From contig JAQFVV010000030.1 in assembly GCA_028023455.1 (NCBI GenBank), forward strand, positions 2,314,501-2,378,500: a DNA stretch of 64,000 nt. Reading direction: 5' to 3'. The DNA comes from Epiperipatus broadwayi. Lineage: Eukaryota > Onychophora > Udeonychophora > Euonychophora > Peripatidae. Below the pieces are notes generated by a model that saw only the letters and a list, made by a program, of their open reading frames with translations, was not told the origin of the DNA and made no database searches. Shown piece by piece: positions 35,970-46,980 of the stretch. A program made the position numbers and the translations under genes. The stretch's first letter is position 1; every line of letters starts with the position of its first letter.

Positions 35970-36074
35970 TATCTAGTTATCATCACATGATCACCATTTC
36001 TTATGCTGATTACTCTGGCTTGTACCGAGTGGCCTACTGTATGGAGAGTTTTGCCTGTTTTAATTATCTAGTTA
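35970..36074 (+). mobile_element. Family K element, copy of 85 bp with 10-bp target duplication
   Basis: The insert 35980-36064 begins TCATCACATGATCACCATTT, continues TACTCTGGCTTGTACCGAGT and ends GGAGAGTTTTGCCTGTTTTA. It is flanked by exact repeats TATCTAGTTA (35970-35979, 36065-36074). Both family ends are present and the middle is deleted. Confidence 0.75.
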
Positions 36075-36079
36075 GTTAA

Positions 36080-37520
36080 ATAATATCACAATATACAATA
36101 ACCACAGCACCATAAGCTACATATCCAATGTATTTTAAGAACTCACTTTGAATAACTGTTTTCAATTAAAAGTCCAGCATTTAAAAAAACAATTAAATTT
36201 TTGTTAAAAATATGCAGTATATATTTTTTCTTAATAAAGATTTGACAAATATGGTAATTTATGTGTTAGGTGGTTTAAAGATTAAAATTACTAATGTTTA
36301 GTTTGTCTTTATACAAATAGTTTGTTAGTAGCAAAAAGTTAAGATCTTTGCTTGCTAAAATTTCAAGTTTTTTGTTTGAGTTTGTTCGTATTTCAATATT
36401 TAAGATCTAATAGCTACAGTTCAAAGTGGTATCATTTTGAGGTGGCTATTTTGAAATACGAACTCTAATGTATTTATATATTAGTTCACAGAGGGCGATA
36501 CTGAATTTCTTAACCATGTGGGGTGATTTAATATTTGTAATTTATATGTGTATATTTATGCTTGACTCTCTTTCAACTTTTATCTTCTGATCTTAATCAT
36601 TTTGCTAAAAAATAAACCTAAACATATGCAACTCAAGCTATCTTTAACATTTCACAAAAATTAGTTATAATTTCTAGTTACAATGGAAAAATTCATTTTA
36701 TATAAATACATTATATATTAGAGATTTATTTATTTGTAAAATAAAAAATGGCATTTTGCTTTCATTAAATCATTTCTGAAATAAATTAATAGAAAAATAT
36801 AATTCAAAGTTAATCTTCCGTAAAAATCTAATATATCATTAAATTAAAATTGTAATTTTAAAAAGGTGTAATTAGTTATAAAATATTACAAATAAATTGT
36901 TTATTTTTATAATGTAGAAATAGAATTTTATTATACAATACATTTGAAAGCATTACCATAACCTTCCATTTAAAACAATTAGATATAACTTTTTTTAACC
37001 TGTATCTTTCAATATATATGAATATTAGAAATACGGACCCCATAAAATTCATTTGAAATGTAACACAAAATTGTAGTTTGTATCTTTTTTACAAAAAGTT
37101 AAACAAAATTTTTGACAGTTTTTTACACAAGTGATTGTCTTTGGTTTAGACAACGATAGAGTGGCAAATTTTTAATTCCTAGGTTCATGGATCACAACTT
37201 CAGGTCTCTCACTTTGAGTATTCAAACTTCTTATGACCTCCCAAGTAATAAATCTTCAATTATTTATTCAGTAATGAACTTAATAACAAAACACAGAATC
37301 AATAGACAGTAGTAAGAATAAACTTCAAATTATATATAAAATAAATTTGAATGTTCAAAGTTTTATTTAAAAATAAACAAGAATTTAATACTTCAATTAC
37401 TTGCTAGATTAAAAAGTATATTTTATAAGTTTTGGTAAAGTTAAACCACCATAAAATAACTTAATACTCGTAAATTAATTAGCATTCTGATAGTAAATCA
37501 TAAATACCAATGTAAAAGTT
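36080..37520. other. AT-rich stretch with one small inverted repeat
   Basis: GTTCGTATTTCAA (36385-36397) and TTGAAATACGAAC (36452-36464) are 13-base inverted repeats around a 54-base centre, a possible tiny MITE. Otherwise I see nothing. Confidence 0.4.
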
Positions 37521-37524
37521 TATA

Positions 37525-37810
37525 TTTATATTTTTATATTGAACTATTTCCATCATCTAATATGAATATTGAATGTCTAGAAAAATTTAACTTTTATTTA
37601 AATATTCCAAATACTTTCAATTATTAGTAATAGCACATCAAACAGGTTAGTATATGCACAACATTTCGAGAGGTATTATTCTCCTCTCTTCTTCAGGTGT
37701 TGCTGGCATTATCAGTGACAGTACTAGCATGGGATTCGAACCTGGACCCTTAGATTTTTGAGTATTGAATTTTAAGATAATGCTCTAACCAAATGAGCCA
37801 TCCTGTCAAA
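37525..37810 (-). repeat. tRNA-derived SINE, family B, best-preserved copy
   Basis: On the minus strand it starts with a tRNA-like head: box A GGCTCATTTGGTTAGAGC and box B GGTTCGAATCC (about 37735-37806). It then reads GCCAGCAACACCTGAAGAAG, a perfect GAGAGG/CCTCTC hairpin, GAAATGTTGTGC, TACTAACCTGTTTGATGTGC, and a tail with TTTAAATAAAAG. Full length is about 285 bp. The head is tRNA-like, perhaps from a Lys- or Met-type tRNA; I cannot decide. Confidence 0.8.
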
Positions 37811-37869
37811 GGCAATAGTCTGTAGTAATTTCATATACTTATCTATAAAGTTCCTCCTGATTTTTCCAC

Positions 37870-38275
37870 TTTTTCCTAATAGCAAAGTTGATGAGTGATT
37901 TCCATACATTATGTATAGTGACACTAGGTTGGCTTGTGGGATTTTTTGCCATTGTCATAAAAAATGTTTTAATTTACATATTCCAATAATTAATAATTGG
38001 ATACTTTCAATCTTTTGTTAATAACCAATGGCAAACCATAAAATTTTTAAGCAGGGGTATTTTATTATAACATCGCCACCAAAATGTAAGCAATGAAAAC
38101 AAAGCATTTCTAATTCTCCAATGACACAAACATTTTTTCTATACCAATGATTGTTAAACGATCTGATATATTCATTATTTTTACTAACTGCTGCTTGATA
38201 AATAATAATATCTGGAGTAGATCAACCTTTAATTTTTATTTCAGTTGTTTCCATATGAAGACGATTGAGATAATG
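37870..38275 (-). pseudogene. hAT-family transposase relic (TTF-type zinc finger region)
   Basis: A minus-strand frame from about 38225 to 38050 reads 'YIRSFNNHWYRKNVCVIGE' and 'LEMLCFHCLHFGGDV'. It fits the N-terminal BED/TTF-like zinc finger block of hAT/ZMYM-type transposases ('FN..WY..R.WL.......LFCF.CLLF'), with the two Cys of CFHC kept. Below it, frames break; 'NPTSQPSVTIHNVWKSLINF' at 37960-37890 could be the following segment. Only this small part is recognisable, and no terminal repeats were found. Confidence 0.4.
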
Positions 38276-38299
38276 TGATTTTTTAAAATATTCAATGCT

Positions 38300-39009
38300 A
38301 ACACTCTTCATGATAATTATTTAAAATAATATTTCTTTTTTTGTTTTGTTATAATTTTTGTAATAAATATTTATATGTTAATTTATAAATGTTAATTACA
38401 AAAAAAAAACCCAGAATATTTTATTGCTCATTCTAAATGAAAGCACTAAAAATTTTCACTCTGAAGAGAAACCAGAATAAATAAACATACCATACTCAAA
38501 TAACTATTGTTGCTGCTATAGTGAGAAACTCCAATGGTGTTAGCTTTGTGCATTGATAAGAATAAATGAATCTTGGTGAAATTTGCAGAAATACATCAAA
38601 TATGATGATGTATTTGAATAAAATCTCAAACATCAGCTAAATATATATTTTCAAATTCAAGTTTAATAATTAATTTTTGTATTCTTTTCTGGGTGTGCAG
38701 CTCCATCAAAGCACGTTAGCAATGTTCCACCCATCTTTTATATTTCTTTTTCACTTATCTTGCTCTACACAGAACAGTTCAATCTTTCACAAATCAAAAT
38801 TGTGTCCATGGTTTTTTTTTTTTTATAGTCTATCAATATGAAAATGTGCTGAATTTTTTTAACTTTCTTATATGCAGTGGATACTTCATAAAGCATATCT
38901 ATATAGTGTAATAGTGGAATATGAGTTCAAATTCTGTCATTTTTTTAAAATTTAATATTGATCATGTTCTCTAATGACTTAACAAAAGGAATAACATATA
39001 AATATAAGA
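38300..39009. other. AT-rich stretch without recognisable gene
   Basis: No protein-like ORF; only short homopolymers (poly(T) near 38813-38824). Confidence 0.4.
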
Positions 39010-39095
39010 TATAATGTTCACTAGATGCTACCATTATAAATTAAAGCTTGATTGGAGCTATTGGTAAGCTCCCTCTAGTGAAAATTTTAATACAA
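39010..39095. repeat. Repeat T, small foldback
   Basis: TTCACTAGATGCTACC (39018) and the region GGTAAGCTCCCTCTAGTGAA (39065-39084) form short inverted ends; between them is AGCTTGATTGGAGCTATTGG, related to the repeats at 24895-24955 and 50152-50310. Confidence 0.5.
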
Positions 39096-39635
39096 GCTCA
39101 AAAGCAAGTTATACAATTTGTTTCTTGTTTTATTAATTATTTTAAGAGATAAATTGTCAATATTTTAATTGTTATACACAATTGCATAATTCATCTTTAA
39201 ACATAAACAAATAGGGAATTAAGTCATTGTTGGCTCATAGTGGAATTATATGTTGGATTATTGAATAATTTTGAATATATATATATTCTGATTAAAATAT
39301 TTCATTTCTTTAAAGTGATGTTTAAAATATTAGTTAGTTTCTATAAAACAAATAAATATGAAGGAATGTTAAAATTTTATATATATATAACTTGAGTACA
39401 TTTTTTATTCCAAATTATAAAATTATATATATATTTGTAAAGACATTCTAATAACAGGAAATGTTAATTTATTGAAAAAGAAATTGAGTTTGATCCTAAT
39501 GAGATTAATTACTATGACAACATGAGAAGGGAAAGAGATATTATCAAACACTTTTGAAAAAGAAAAGAAAAAGAAAAGAAAGAGAACAAGAACTCCACAT
39601 TTTATTTAATACATATTAATAATTTAGTAGTATAC

Positions 39636-39779
39636 ATCCTATGGATATTAAACAATCCAAAACAAAGCAAAACTCTCCATATAGTAGTGCCATCTTGTGC
39701 TAACAAGAGCAATGGATGCCAGAAGGCTTGTGCATAAAATCCCTATCTAGTGCCTACTCATCCAATATCCTATGGATAT
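39636..39779 (-). mobile_element. Family K element, 118-bp copy with 13-bp target duplication
   Basis: The insert 39649-39766, read on the minus strand, holds ATTGGATGAGTAGG, ATAGGGATTTTATGCACAAG, CTTCTGGCATCCATTG, then AGCACAAGATGGCACTACTA and GGAGAGTTTTGC. Exact 13-base repeats ATCCTATGGATAT lie at 39636-39648 and 39767-39779; part of the right one (AATATCC) may belong to the element. Its other end is the middle of the long copy, so it lacks the CATCACATG end. Confidence 0.65.
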
Positions 39780-39789
39780 ACTTGTAATT

Positions 39790-41630
39790 TACTTTGAATC
39801 ACGATGAACAAGATGGGTTGATAGTAAAACTTCTGTTCTTTCATGGCTTTTGTGGAGAATCTATATATAGTAATTTCAAATTTGTCTCATTGTGGTAAAA
39901 AAATATTAAATTAAATTAAATAATGAAATATAAATTTGTAAAATCATTTAAAGGTAAACACATTTCTATTATCAATGCAAATTGTAATTCATGATAAAAT
40001 GTGCTACATGCAAATATGAAGTATGATCTTAAATTTAAAAATAGTCATCAAAGTTTATAACTCTAAAATGGGATATTCATATTTGAACTAAATATAAATT
40101 ATATATATATATACTGTATTGGACAGTCTGTATCTAATATCCCTCAACAGAGAGCACCACGAGACTTCTAGCCTAGAATATTTATCATTTGGTTGATATG
40201 GGTATGTGTTACAAATGCCTACTAGAGCTGTCCCATCATATACAGATCAATTGTTACTAATAGTTCACGGAGAGCAGAGATTCTTGCTAAAATAAACAAT
40301 TTTTAGAGCAGGCAACAGTAAACAAATGCCAGACAAATTTAACAATTAACAACAATGTTTATTAATCATGAAATAACAGTAAAATAAAAAAAATTACATT
40401 AATGGCAGTTTAATTAAATTAGTATTATAAGAAAATTGATTATAAGTTTTTTAAAGAAGTAGTTAATGGATTTGACACTTGATTGTTTCTATTCTCCATT
40501 TATTTTTCCCTTCAGATTAACTTTATTTATTAAAATAATTGAGTGTTTCTATAACAGAACGTTACATATGCTTGACAGATGTGTGCACAAATCTTTGCAA
40601 TAACATTAATTTATAATTAAATATTGGCAATGATGCAGGACCCAAGCCATGTGAAGAAGCATATAATGAACAATATTAAAGAAGCCCATAAGTAACCCAT
40701 GTTAATTAACAAAATATAGTAAAGACCTGAGAAAGAATACTTGATCTCAGGTAAACATCGAAATGATAGCTAATTTCATGCAATATATAAACATGGGTTA
40801 AAACAGATAAAAATATATAAAAATGAGTATGTGCAGAAACTTTGCTGAACCTAATTCGAAATCAAAATTTGCCTATATCTATCAGTAAGCATATAAATAA
40901 ATAACAGGGCTAAATATATAAATAAACCGTGTGGTATATAAAGAGATCATTTTTATGCATGCATACACACAAGTCAATAACCTCTTTTCTTTCAGCGATG
41001 CAAAATATAAATCACAAGAAAAGAAAACTGCCAATAATTTAAATGATTTAACACTTATATAAAATTTATTACACACACATCTACATAAATCAAATAAGAA
41101 ATGAATATGTCAAGTTCTAAGTAGTTATTAGTTAAACCATATACTAAAACAGGTATTAATATAGTTTTCTCTTTTTTATATGTAAACTTACAAAATCCTT
41201 TCTTACTGCAGAGTGCTAAAGAAAATCTAGATTTTATAAAACAATGATGAAATTGGAAGAGGAAGAGTCTTGCTCTAGGATTTAAAAAAAAAAAAAAACT
41301 TTCTGTTTAAGAGAAAAAAATAACCCTAAAAAAATTTGTGTTATATTAAACTTAATTATTGTTGTCAAAGAAATTAAAGGATTTAGCTAAATATACTTAA
41401 ACGATTATAATATAATACATTTATAAAAAAAATAAAATCAATAAAACAAATATAAAATTACATATTAATAAATCAAAATATAGACTTAATAGCATGTTCT
41501 ACTTTTTCATTTAAAATAATTGGTAATTCAGAAAATGTAATAATATTAGAAGATAATTTGTTTTCTTGTTTATTATTAGTATATGAACATATAATAACTA
41601 CTCGTTCCTAATGCATTGCCAAATGTATAT
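39790..41630. other. AT-rich stretch, no recognised gene; GC-richer 100-bp patch near 40130
   Basis: 40120-40300 is less AT-rich (ACAGAGAGCACCACGAGACT; TAGTTCACGGAGAGCAGAG) and may be an old repeat, but I cannot place it. The remainder shows no coding or repeat signal. Confidence 0.35.
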
Positions 41631-41631
41631 T

Positions 41632-41760
41632 ATAAACAAGGCAAAACTCTCCATACAGTAGCGCCACCCTGTGTCTACCAGAGTAATCAATGTATGCCAG
41701 AAGGCTTACTCTTGTTGGCACAGGGTGGCACTACTGTATGGAGAATTTTGCCTTGTTTAT
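41632..41760. mobile_element. Family K element, palindromic form (3' ends outward)
   Basis: Starts AAACAAGGCAAAACTCTCCA and ends TGGAGAATTTTGCCTTGTTT. The arms (about 50 bases each, including GTAGCGCCACCCTGTG with CACAGGGTGGCACTAC) are reverse complements around a middle GCCAGAAGGCTTACTC. Unlike most copies it has the 3' motif at both ends and no clear target duplication. Confidence 0.7.
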
Positions 41761-41808
41761 TAACAATTATGTGCTAGTATAAGAGCTAGCGATTATGAAA
41801 TGTTTATT

Positions 41809-42037
41809 ATATAATACTCAATTGTCCAAGCACTTTACTACTTTTACAATGCTTTATTTTCCACCCTCTTCTACAATTTACAGTTTCAATTGCCCCAACA
41901 ATCTTCTTCAGAACATTTCTTAGGAGATATAATGTTCTGAAGAAGATTGCTGTGGCAATCGAAACTGCAAACTGTAGAAAGGGTGGAAAATAAAGCATTG
42001 TAAAGGAGTAAAGTGCTTGGATAATTAAGTATTATAT
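41809..42037. mobile_element. Foldback element with 105-bp arms, carrying the CTGAAGAA/CGAAAC motif
   Basis: Left arm 41809-41914 and right arm 41934-42037 are reverse complements at more than 90 percent by eye, around a 19-base loop. The right arm reads GTTCTGAAGAAGATTGCTGT then GGCAATCGAAACTGCAAAC. The GATTGC/GCAATC stem is perfect. The 63-residue minus ORF over it is a shadow of the repeat. Confidence 0.85.
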
Positions 42038-42115
42038 GGTACATGAATATTTATTACTAAATTTCAATGGCACATAAATAATTTTTACTACTTATATAAT
42101 ATTTAGGATTATTAT

Positions 42116-42364
42116 CATATCACAGAACACTCTTGTCTAAATATATTACTCAGAATTAATTTATAACAGATTCCTAACAAATCAGTTTTAATAAATTTGC
42201 AATCCAATTTTACTTTTCAAACCCCTTCATTCAGACTGAATAAATGGGCATTCATAAATGGAAAGTAAAATTGTATTTGCAAGTTTATTAAAAGTGATTT
42301 GTTAGGAATCAGCGTGAAAAATAATTCTGAGTAATGAATTTGCAACAAGAGTGTTCTGTGATAT
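42116..42364. mobile_element. Foldback element with arms of about 100 bp
   Basis: 42116-42216 and 42262-42364 are reverse complements (ATATCACAGAACACTCTTGT with ACAAGAGTGTTCTGTGATAT at the ends; ATTCCTAACAAATC with GATTTGTTAGGAAT inside), loop about 45 bases. It lies only 80 bases from the previous foldback. Confidence 0.85.
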
Positions 42365-42369
42365 GTTTA

Positions 42370-42716
42370 TAAAAATTATCCTCATATTTTATATCTATAT
42401 TTTAGCTTAATAACTTCATCCTTTCTTGTTATCGCGACAATAACTTTCCTTCCAATATCAATGTTTTTTACACTTTTGAAACTTTAATTCTCTTCTATAG
42501 TTTTTCTTGCTAATTCACAATTACATTTTTTTATATTGTTATTAATTTTTTTTTTCATGCTATTTTACAAAACTCTAGATATTTAGCACTTTTTAATGAA
42601 TCATTTTAAAAATATTTTCCTTCTTTTCTTTATACATAGTAAGTTTTGAATATGATCATCTATTTATAATATTTTAAAGGAAATGAGATATAATCTTACA
42701 ATCATTATTTCTATGT
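42370..42716. other. AT-rich spacer between foldbacks
   Basis: T-rich plus strand; no ORF or repeat recognised. Confidence 0.4.
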
Positions 42717-42861
42717 CTAAGGCAATATTCCTAAAGCATGTGTGGTTGGAAATACAAAGGTAGAGACCTCTACAGGTCTTAACCACAAGCTTATGCACTG
42801 ACTTGTTGAGGTCCCTACCTTTGCATTTCCAACCGCACATGCTTTAGGTTTATTGCCTTAG
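42717..42861. mobile_element. Foldback element with 54-bp arms
   Basis: 42717-42770 and 42808-42861 pair: CTAAGGCAATATTCCTAAAG with CTTTAGGTTTATTGCCTTAG, and GGTAGAGACCTC with GAGGTCCCTACC. The inner part TACAGGTCTTAACCACAAG resembles the inner part of the foldback at 8141-8351 (TACAAATTTTTAACACAAG), so both probably belong to one family with divergent ends. Confidence 0.8.
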
Positions 42862-43221
42862 TAAATATTACTTACGTAATCATTGTGCATTAAATAAATT
42901 TTTAATTATTCCTTTGTCTGAAAATGATGCAGAGGATATTCTTGAGAGGTCAGAGTAATTTAAACTACCAAGTAAATAGAGGAATCAATTTAAGACTTTT
43001 TATAATTCATTGTTTTAATCAGATCAATTGCATGTAATTCTATAACGTCTACTTATCTCACCTGGAAAAAACATTTATTCAACTGTAATTTACAGTGTTT
43101 ATATCAAAAGGAGATATTCTGAATCTTATATTGCTTCTCCTTTTCTTCTCTTTTTCTCTGTTGAATATCAATAAAAAAATTTGAAAGATCAAGAAAAAAA
43201 CTCAGAAATGTTTGAGAATAC

Positions 43222-43291
43222 ATATATATATATATATATATATATAACAAATAAACAGATATATATATATATATATATAACAAATAAACAG
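43222..43291. repeat. Tandem (AT)n plus AACAAATAAACAGA duplication
   Basis: An AT tract followed by AACAAATAAACAGA occurs twice in a row (ends at 43259 and 43291). The Tyr/Ile-rich minus ORF across it is an artefact. Confidence 0.9.
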
Positions 43292-43329
43292 ACATAAATT
43301 AAATTTATTTCATTTCTGACATCTCAGTG

Positions 43330-43880
43330 AATTATTGCGTATTTGGATGTATTCTTATTATTTTGCAAGGATTCTCATCAATCAATATTTGAACTCTGAT
43401 TCTCTCATTATAGTGTAGATACTGTGTGCTTACTTTTCCAATATTTATAATGCTAAACTCTGACACATCTGTGAATTCAGTATTTTCATGTTTGAATTAA
43501 TTGTTTTGACCTTTTTGGAAATTGTACGCAATATTGCTGTACCTTTATCTCCAGTGTTTTTCTGAGATGGGATTTGCTTTTTCCTTCCACATTTTTCACA
43601 GAGGTTGATCTGGTTTTATATTTGATGCAGTATTTAAATTATTTACTATCTGTATCATACATGAAGTTAATGTATTCATGATATCTGTTGAAGTTTTATT
43701 TATTATAATAAGCATTGCATTATTCAGTGATGGAGTAATTCTCTTTTCTTGTTTCCACATTTTAAATTTTTTCTTCTTAGTATTTCAATATTATATTTTG
43801 TGAGCATTTATCTTTTCAAGTCTATTTTTTGTCTAAGGAAGTAGTAGTCTGTTGTCTATAATTTCCTCTTTTTGCCCGAG
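43330..43880 (-). other. Coding-like segment on the minus strand, unrecognised
   Basis: Minus frames give runs such as 'KNTGDKGTAILRTISKKVKT' near 43570-43510 and 'IGKVSTQYLHYNERIRVQ' near 43450-43395, with frame breaks between. The composition is better than random AT-rich DNA, perhaps a decayed LINE ORF1. I cannot name it. Confidence 0.25.
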
Positions 43881-43885
43881 ACTGG

Positions 43886-43975
43886 TGTGTGGGTGTAAAG
43901 CCAATAAACATCACATGACCACTTCCTCTAATGCTTGTGTATAACTGTTGTTTTGCCTGTGTGTGTGTGTGTTTT
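43886..43975 (+). mobile_element. Family K element, 62-bp copy in a GT run
   Basis: The insert of about 43897-43958 begins GCCAATAAACATCACATGAC, keeps CTAATGCTTGTGTATAA, and ends TGTTTTGCCTGTG. The flanks are GGTGTGTGGGTGT and a (GT)n run, so the target duplication cannot be measured. The 5' part matches the longest copy (13075 on) best. Confidence 0.65.
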
Positions 43976-43989
43976 TCCTGTTGCAGCAT

Positions 43990-44842
43990 TTGCATTGTTA
44001 TTGATATAATTTAATGTCATGTGATCACACTGACTACGTTAAAAACATTGTGGTTTTATTTTAAGAACATTGATTTTTTTATCCGCCATCTTTAAAGGTA
44101 TACTTATCAGATCAATATTTATGTTGACTGAAAATTAACAACAGAATCAAACGTTTCTCTTAATGTTTTAAAATCAGTTATTGAATAACTTAAATAAACA
44201 TTTTTATAGCTCTAGACGTGTTTTTCTAGTGTTATAATGACTCTTTTGTGATGTCTTTTTTTTGGTTTAATGCAATAAAATTCAATTGTGAGATATTTAT
44301 GATTAAGATAGGAGGTTCGTAAAGAAGTTCTCTTGGAATTTTTTTTATAAAAGACAAGTGATATTAGAGCATTAATATAATTGAACAATCGGAAAAACAA
44401 AAACAAAATATTTAAAATTAATTAAATAAATAATTGTCTCAGCAACATCCAATTTAATTTCTCAGTATTGGTTTGCAATTATTCAGCAATTAATGTTAGT
44501 GATCAAACACATATTATGTTAGTATCAATTGAGTCCTATTTAGTAACCTCATTTGTTATTGGTTTGTAAAATGTCACGATCGGATTTTTGATTTATCTTG
44601 TTAGTACAGATTGAATTTCGAATAGTATTAGATGATGATGTAACTGTGTCAACATAGTAGGTGGGATTCCATTTGCTTTATTTATGGAGGCTGATATGTT
44701 TTCAATTGTGTGTTTCTCTTTATATAAGCACACACAGAAGAAAATCATCCCTAACATCGTTTGGAATTATTCTTTTATGGAAAACTGATTATAAATTTTA
44801 AATTTGAAGATGCAAAGTTAATATAATACTGAAGTGTAATAA
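43990..44842. other. AT-rich stretch upstream of the LINE
   Basis: No ORF. TTTATATAAGCACACACAG at about 44720 could be a TATA-like box of the LINE that follows, but this is a guess from position only. Confidence 0.3.
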
Positions 44843-44877
44843 ATGTTTATATTAACTTTTCAGATGTTCGGTCAGCA

Positions 44878-44975
44878 TTATATTATTATTATTATCATTA
44901 TTCTCCTCCTCCTCCTCCTCATCATTATTATAATTGTTCTAGTTATTGCTGTTGCTACTGCTGCTACTACTACTG

Positions 44976-45024
<49 letters not shown>

Positions 45025-45058
45025 CACTACCACCACCACCACCACTACTACTACCACC

Positions 45059-45093
<35 letters not shown>

Positions 45094-45134
45094 AACTACT
45101 ACTACTACTATACTACTACTACTACTACTATTAT
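44878..45134. repeat. Compound trinucleotide microsatellite (ATT, CTC, CTA/CTG, CAC)
   Basis: About 255 bases of shifting trinucleotide blocks: (TTA)n, (CTC)n, (CTG/CTA)n, (CCA)n, (CTA)n. Three frames give poly-Leu, poly-Thr or poly-Tyr ORFs; none is a gene. Confidence 0.95.
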
Positions 45135-46370
45135 TGGTTCAACTGACAAAAAATGACACTTAATTTTGAAGTGGGACCGTGGAATGTAATTGTTCTGTTA
45201 AATTTTCTAATTTTTTTCCTTGTTATGAGTAAACTTCCAAATTTGAAAGAAAATATTAATATATTAAAAAGAGAAAATACTTATTTTAAAAGTTTATTCA
45301 GTTCAATTAACAGTGTTATTAAATCAGACTTGAAAGAGAAATTAAGTTATGAATTATATTTAACTATTGATAAAGAATGATTTGCTTTTCTAAAGAATAA
45401 TAAAAGTATGTCTGGTCCCATAATTCCTTGCACTGGAAAAGTTGATTCTTTTGAATTAGTTTAAGTTCCAATGATTACGAGTTGAATAGTAAAAATATAA
45501 TTAATCCTTTAGTTATTAATGATAGCAAGAAAAATTTTATAGAGGTAAGGGAAAAAATAAAGCTATAGTTCTTTCTAATTCAAATATAATAAGAAATACT
45601 TCTTTTTCTTCTTTGAAAAATAATGATAATAAAATTACTGAAACTATGTGTGCAATGGTAAGGGATCCTAGTATACCATCAACAGAGATATTTACTTTAT
45701 GTGTTTAAAAATTGTCTGAGATAAATAATGGGTTTATTATTGTGTCTTATCAAAAGTAAATGAAAAGTAAAAGTAGATTTGATAATACTAATTGACAACC
45801 TGTTTCTGGTACTTATCTAATCATGATTTTAGAGCTGCTGCACCAAAAAGGAAAATTTTAAAACTTTTTGTTGCAAGATTATGCCCAGAGGTGTCTGAAG
45901 ATCAAATAATTAATCATTTAAAGGATAAAAGTTGATTATATCAATAGTATATTACAAACTGAAATCTAAAAATGTGAAATATTCATCTTTTTATATTTCA
46001 ATGACTGACCAGTATTGTACTGATGTTAATAATTCTGCCTTTTGATCTGAACATACATTAATTTTTGCATTCTTTGGTGATATAAATTTTCTTAAAATTG
46101 AAAAATCTATAATCACTAAAACTAATACAGTGATTTCTTAATGTAAAAGTGCTTGTATTGAAAATTTTGCAGAGAAAATCAGTAGTGATACTAATGACAG
46201 TGTATCTGTCTTAGTTAATATCTTTAATGTTGAGACAAATGACAATAATATTAAAATGTGTGAAGAATCTGATATTGGTTTAGTCACATCATATAATTTA
46301 ACTGTTATTAATGAAGATTTCAGTACATTTATTGACTGCACTCATTAATCTCTATTGTAACTTTTAATGA

Positions 46371-46980
46371 TATTACATCTTTCTTATTGCATTGCCAAAT
46401 CCATATAATATTAATATCATTTACTTTGTTTATTAAAACAGGCAAAAACTCATGAAAATGGTGATCATGTGATGTTTATTTACTTTGTTTATTTCTTTTA
46501 CAATGCTTTATATAATTATAACCCACTATTGACGGTTTTTATTGCCCAAGCAATCTTTTTCAGAACTGTTACTTATATTTTTAAAGCTTAACTCTTTCCA
46601 ATATTCTTTATCGTCTCTATGAAGTATAACTTTATCAGTACTGTTCTATTAGCCAGGGCCAGCCACTTGATGGTGTTGTTGCTATGCAAAAACATAGAAA
46701 TATAATGTTACTGGAGTAATAGAACGGTATCCTTTATCTTTCTTATTGCATTGCCAAATCTATATAATATTAATATCATTTACTTTCTTTATGACTTTTA
46801 TAATGCTTTATATAATTATAACCCTCTAGTGATGGTTTTGAATGCCTCAGCAATCTTCTTCAGAACTTCTTATATTTTCAAAGCTTTCTGAAGATTTCTG
46901 GAGCAATCAAAACCATCAATAGTGGGTTATAATTATATAAAGCATTATAAAAGTAATAAAGAAAGTAAATGATATTAACC
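46371..46980. mobile_element. Compound foldback with duplicated left arm
   Basis: Left arm 46767-46872 and right arm 46884-46979 are reverse complements; core TTATAATGCTTTATATAATT and the CTTCTTCAGAAC / CTGAAGATT ends. A second, direct copy of the left arm lies at 46371-46575, itself cut by a family K insertion. Between them 46636-46733 is a smaller inverted repeat (AGTACTGTTCTATTA with TAATAGAACGGTAT). The element is related to the foldback at 41809-42037 by its motif. It interrupts the LINE between ORF1 and the endonuclease. Confidence 0.75.
46420..46493 (-). mobile_element. Family K element, 44-bp copy with exact 15-bp target duplication and empty site
   Basis: The insert 46435-46478 read on the minus strand is TAAACATCACATGATCACCA, TTTTCATGAG, TTTTTGCCTGTTTT. 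The flanks TTTACTTTGTTTATT are identical at 46420-46434 and 46479-46493. The paralogous uninterrupted sequence TCATTTACTTTCTTTATGAC is at about 46778-46797, giving a direct empty-site comparison. Confidence 0.85.

Noticed and set aside
44843-45163. ORF with a long poly-Thr stretch (also poly-Leu and poly-Val in other frames)
   Set aside because: It is entirely a trinucleotide microsatellite; open in several frames on both strands because the repeat lacks stops.
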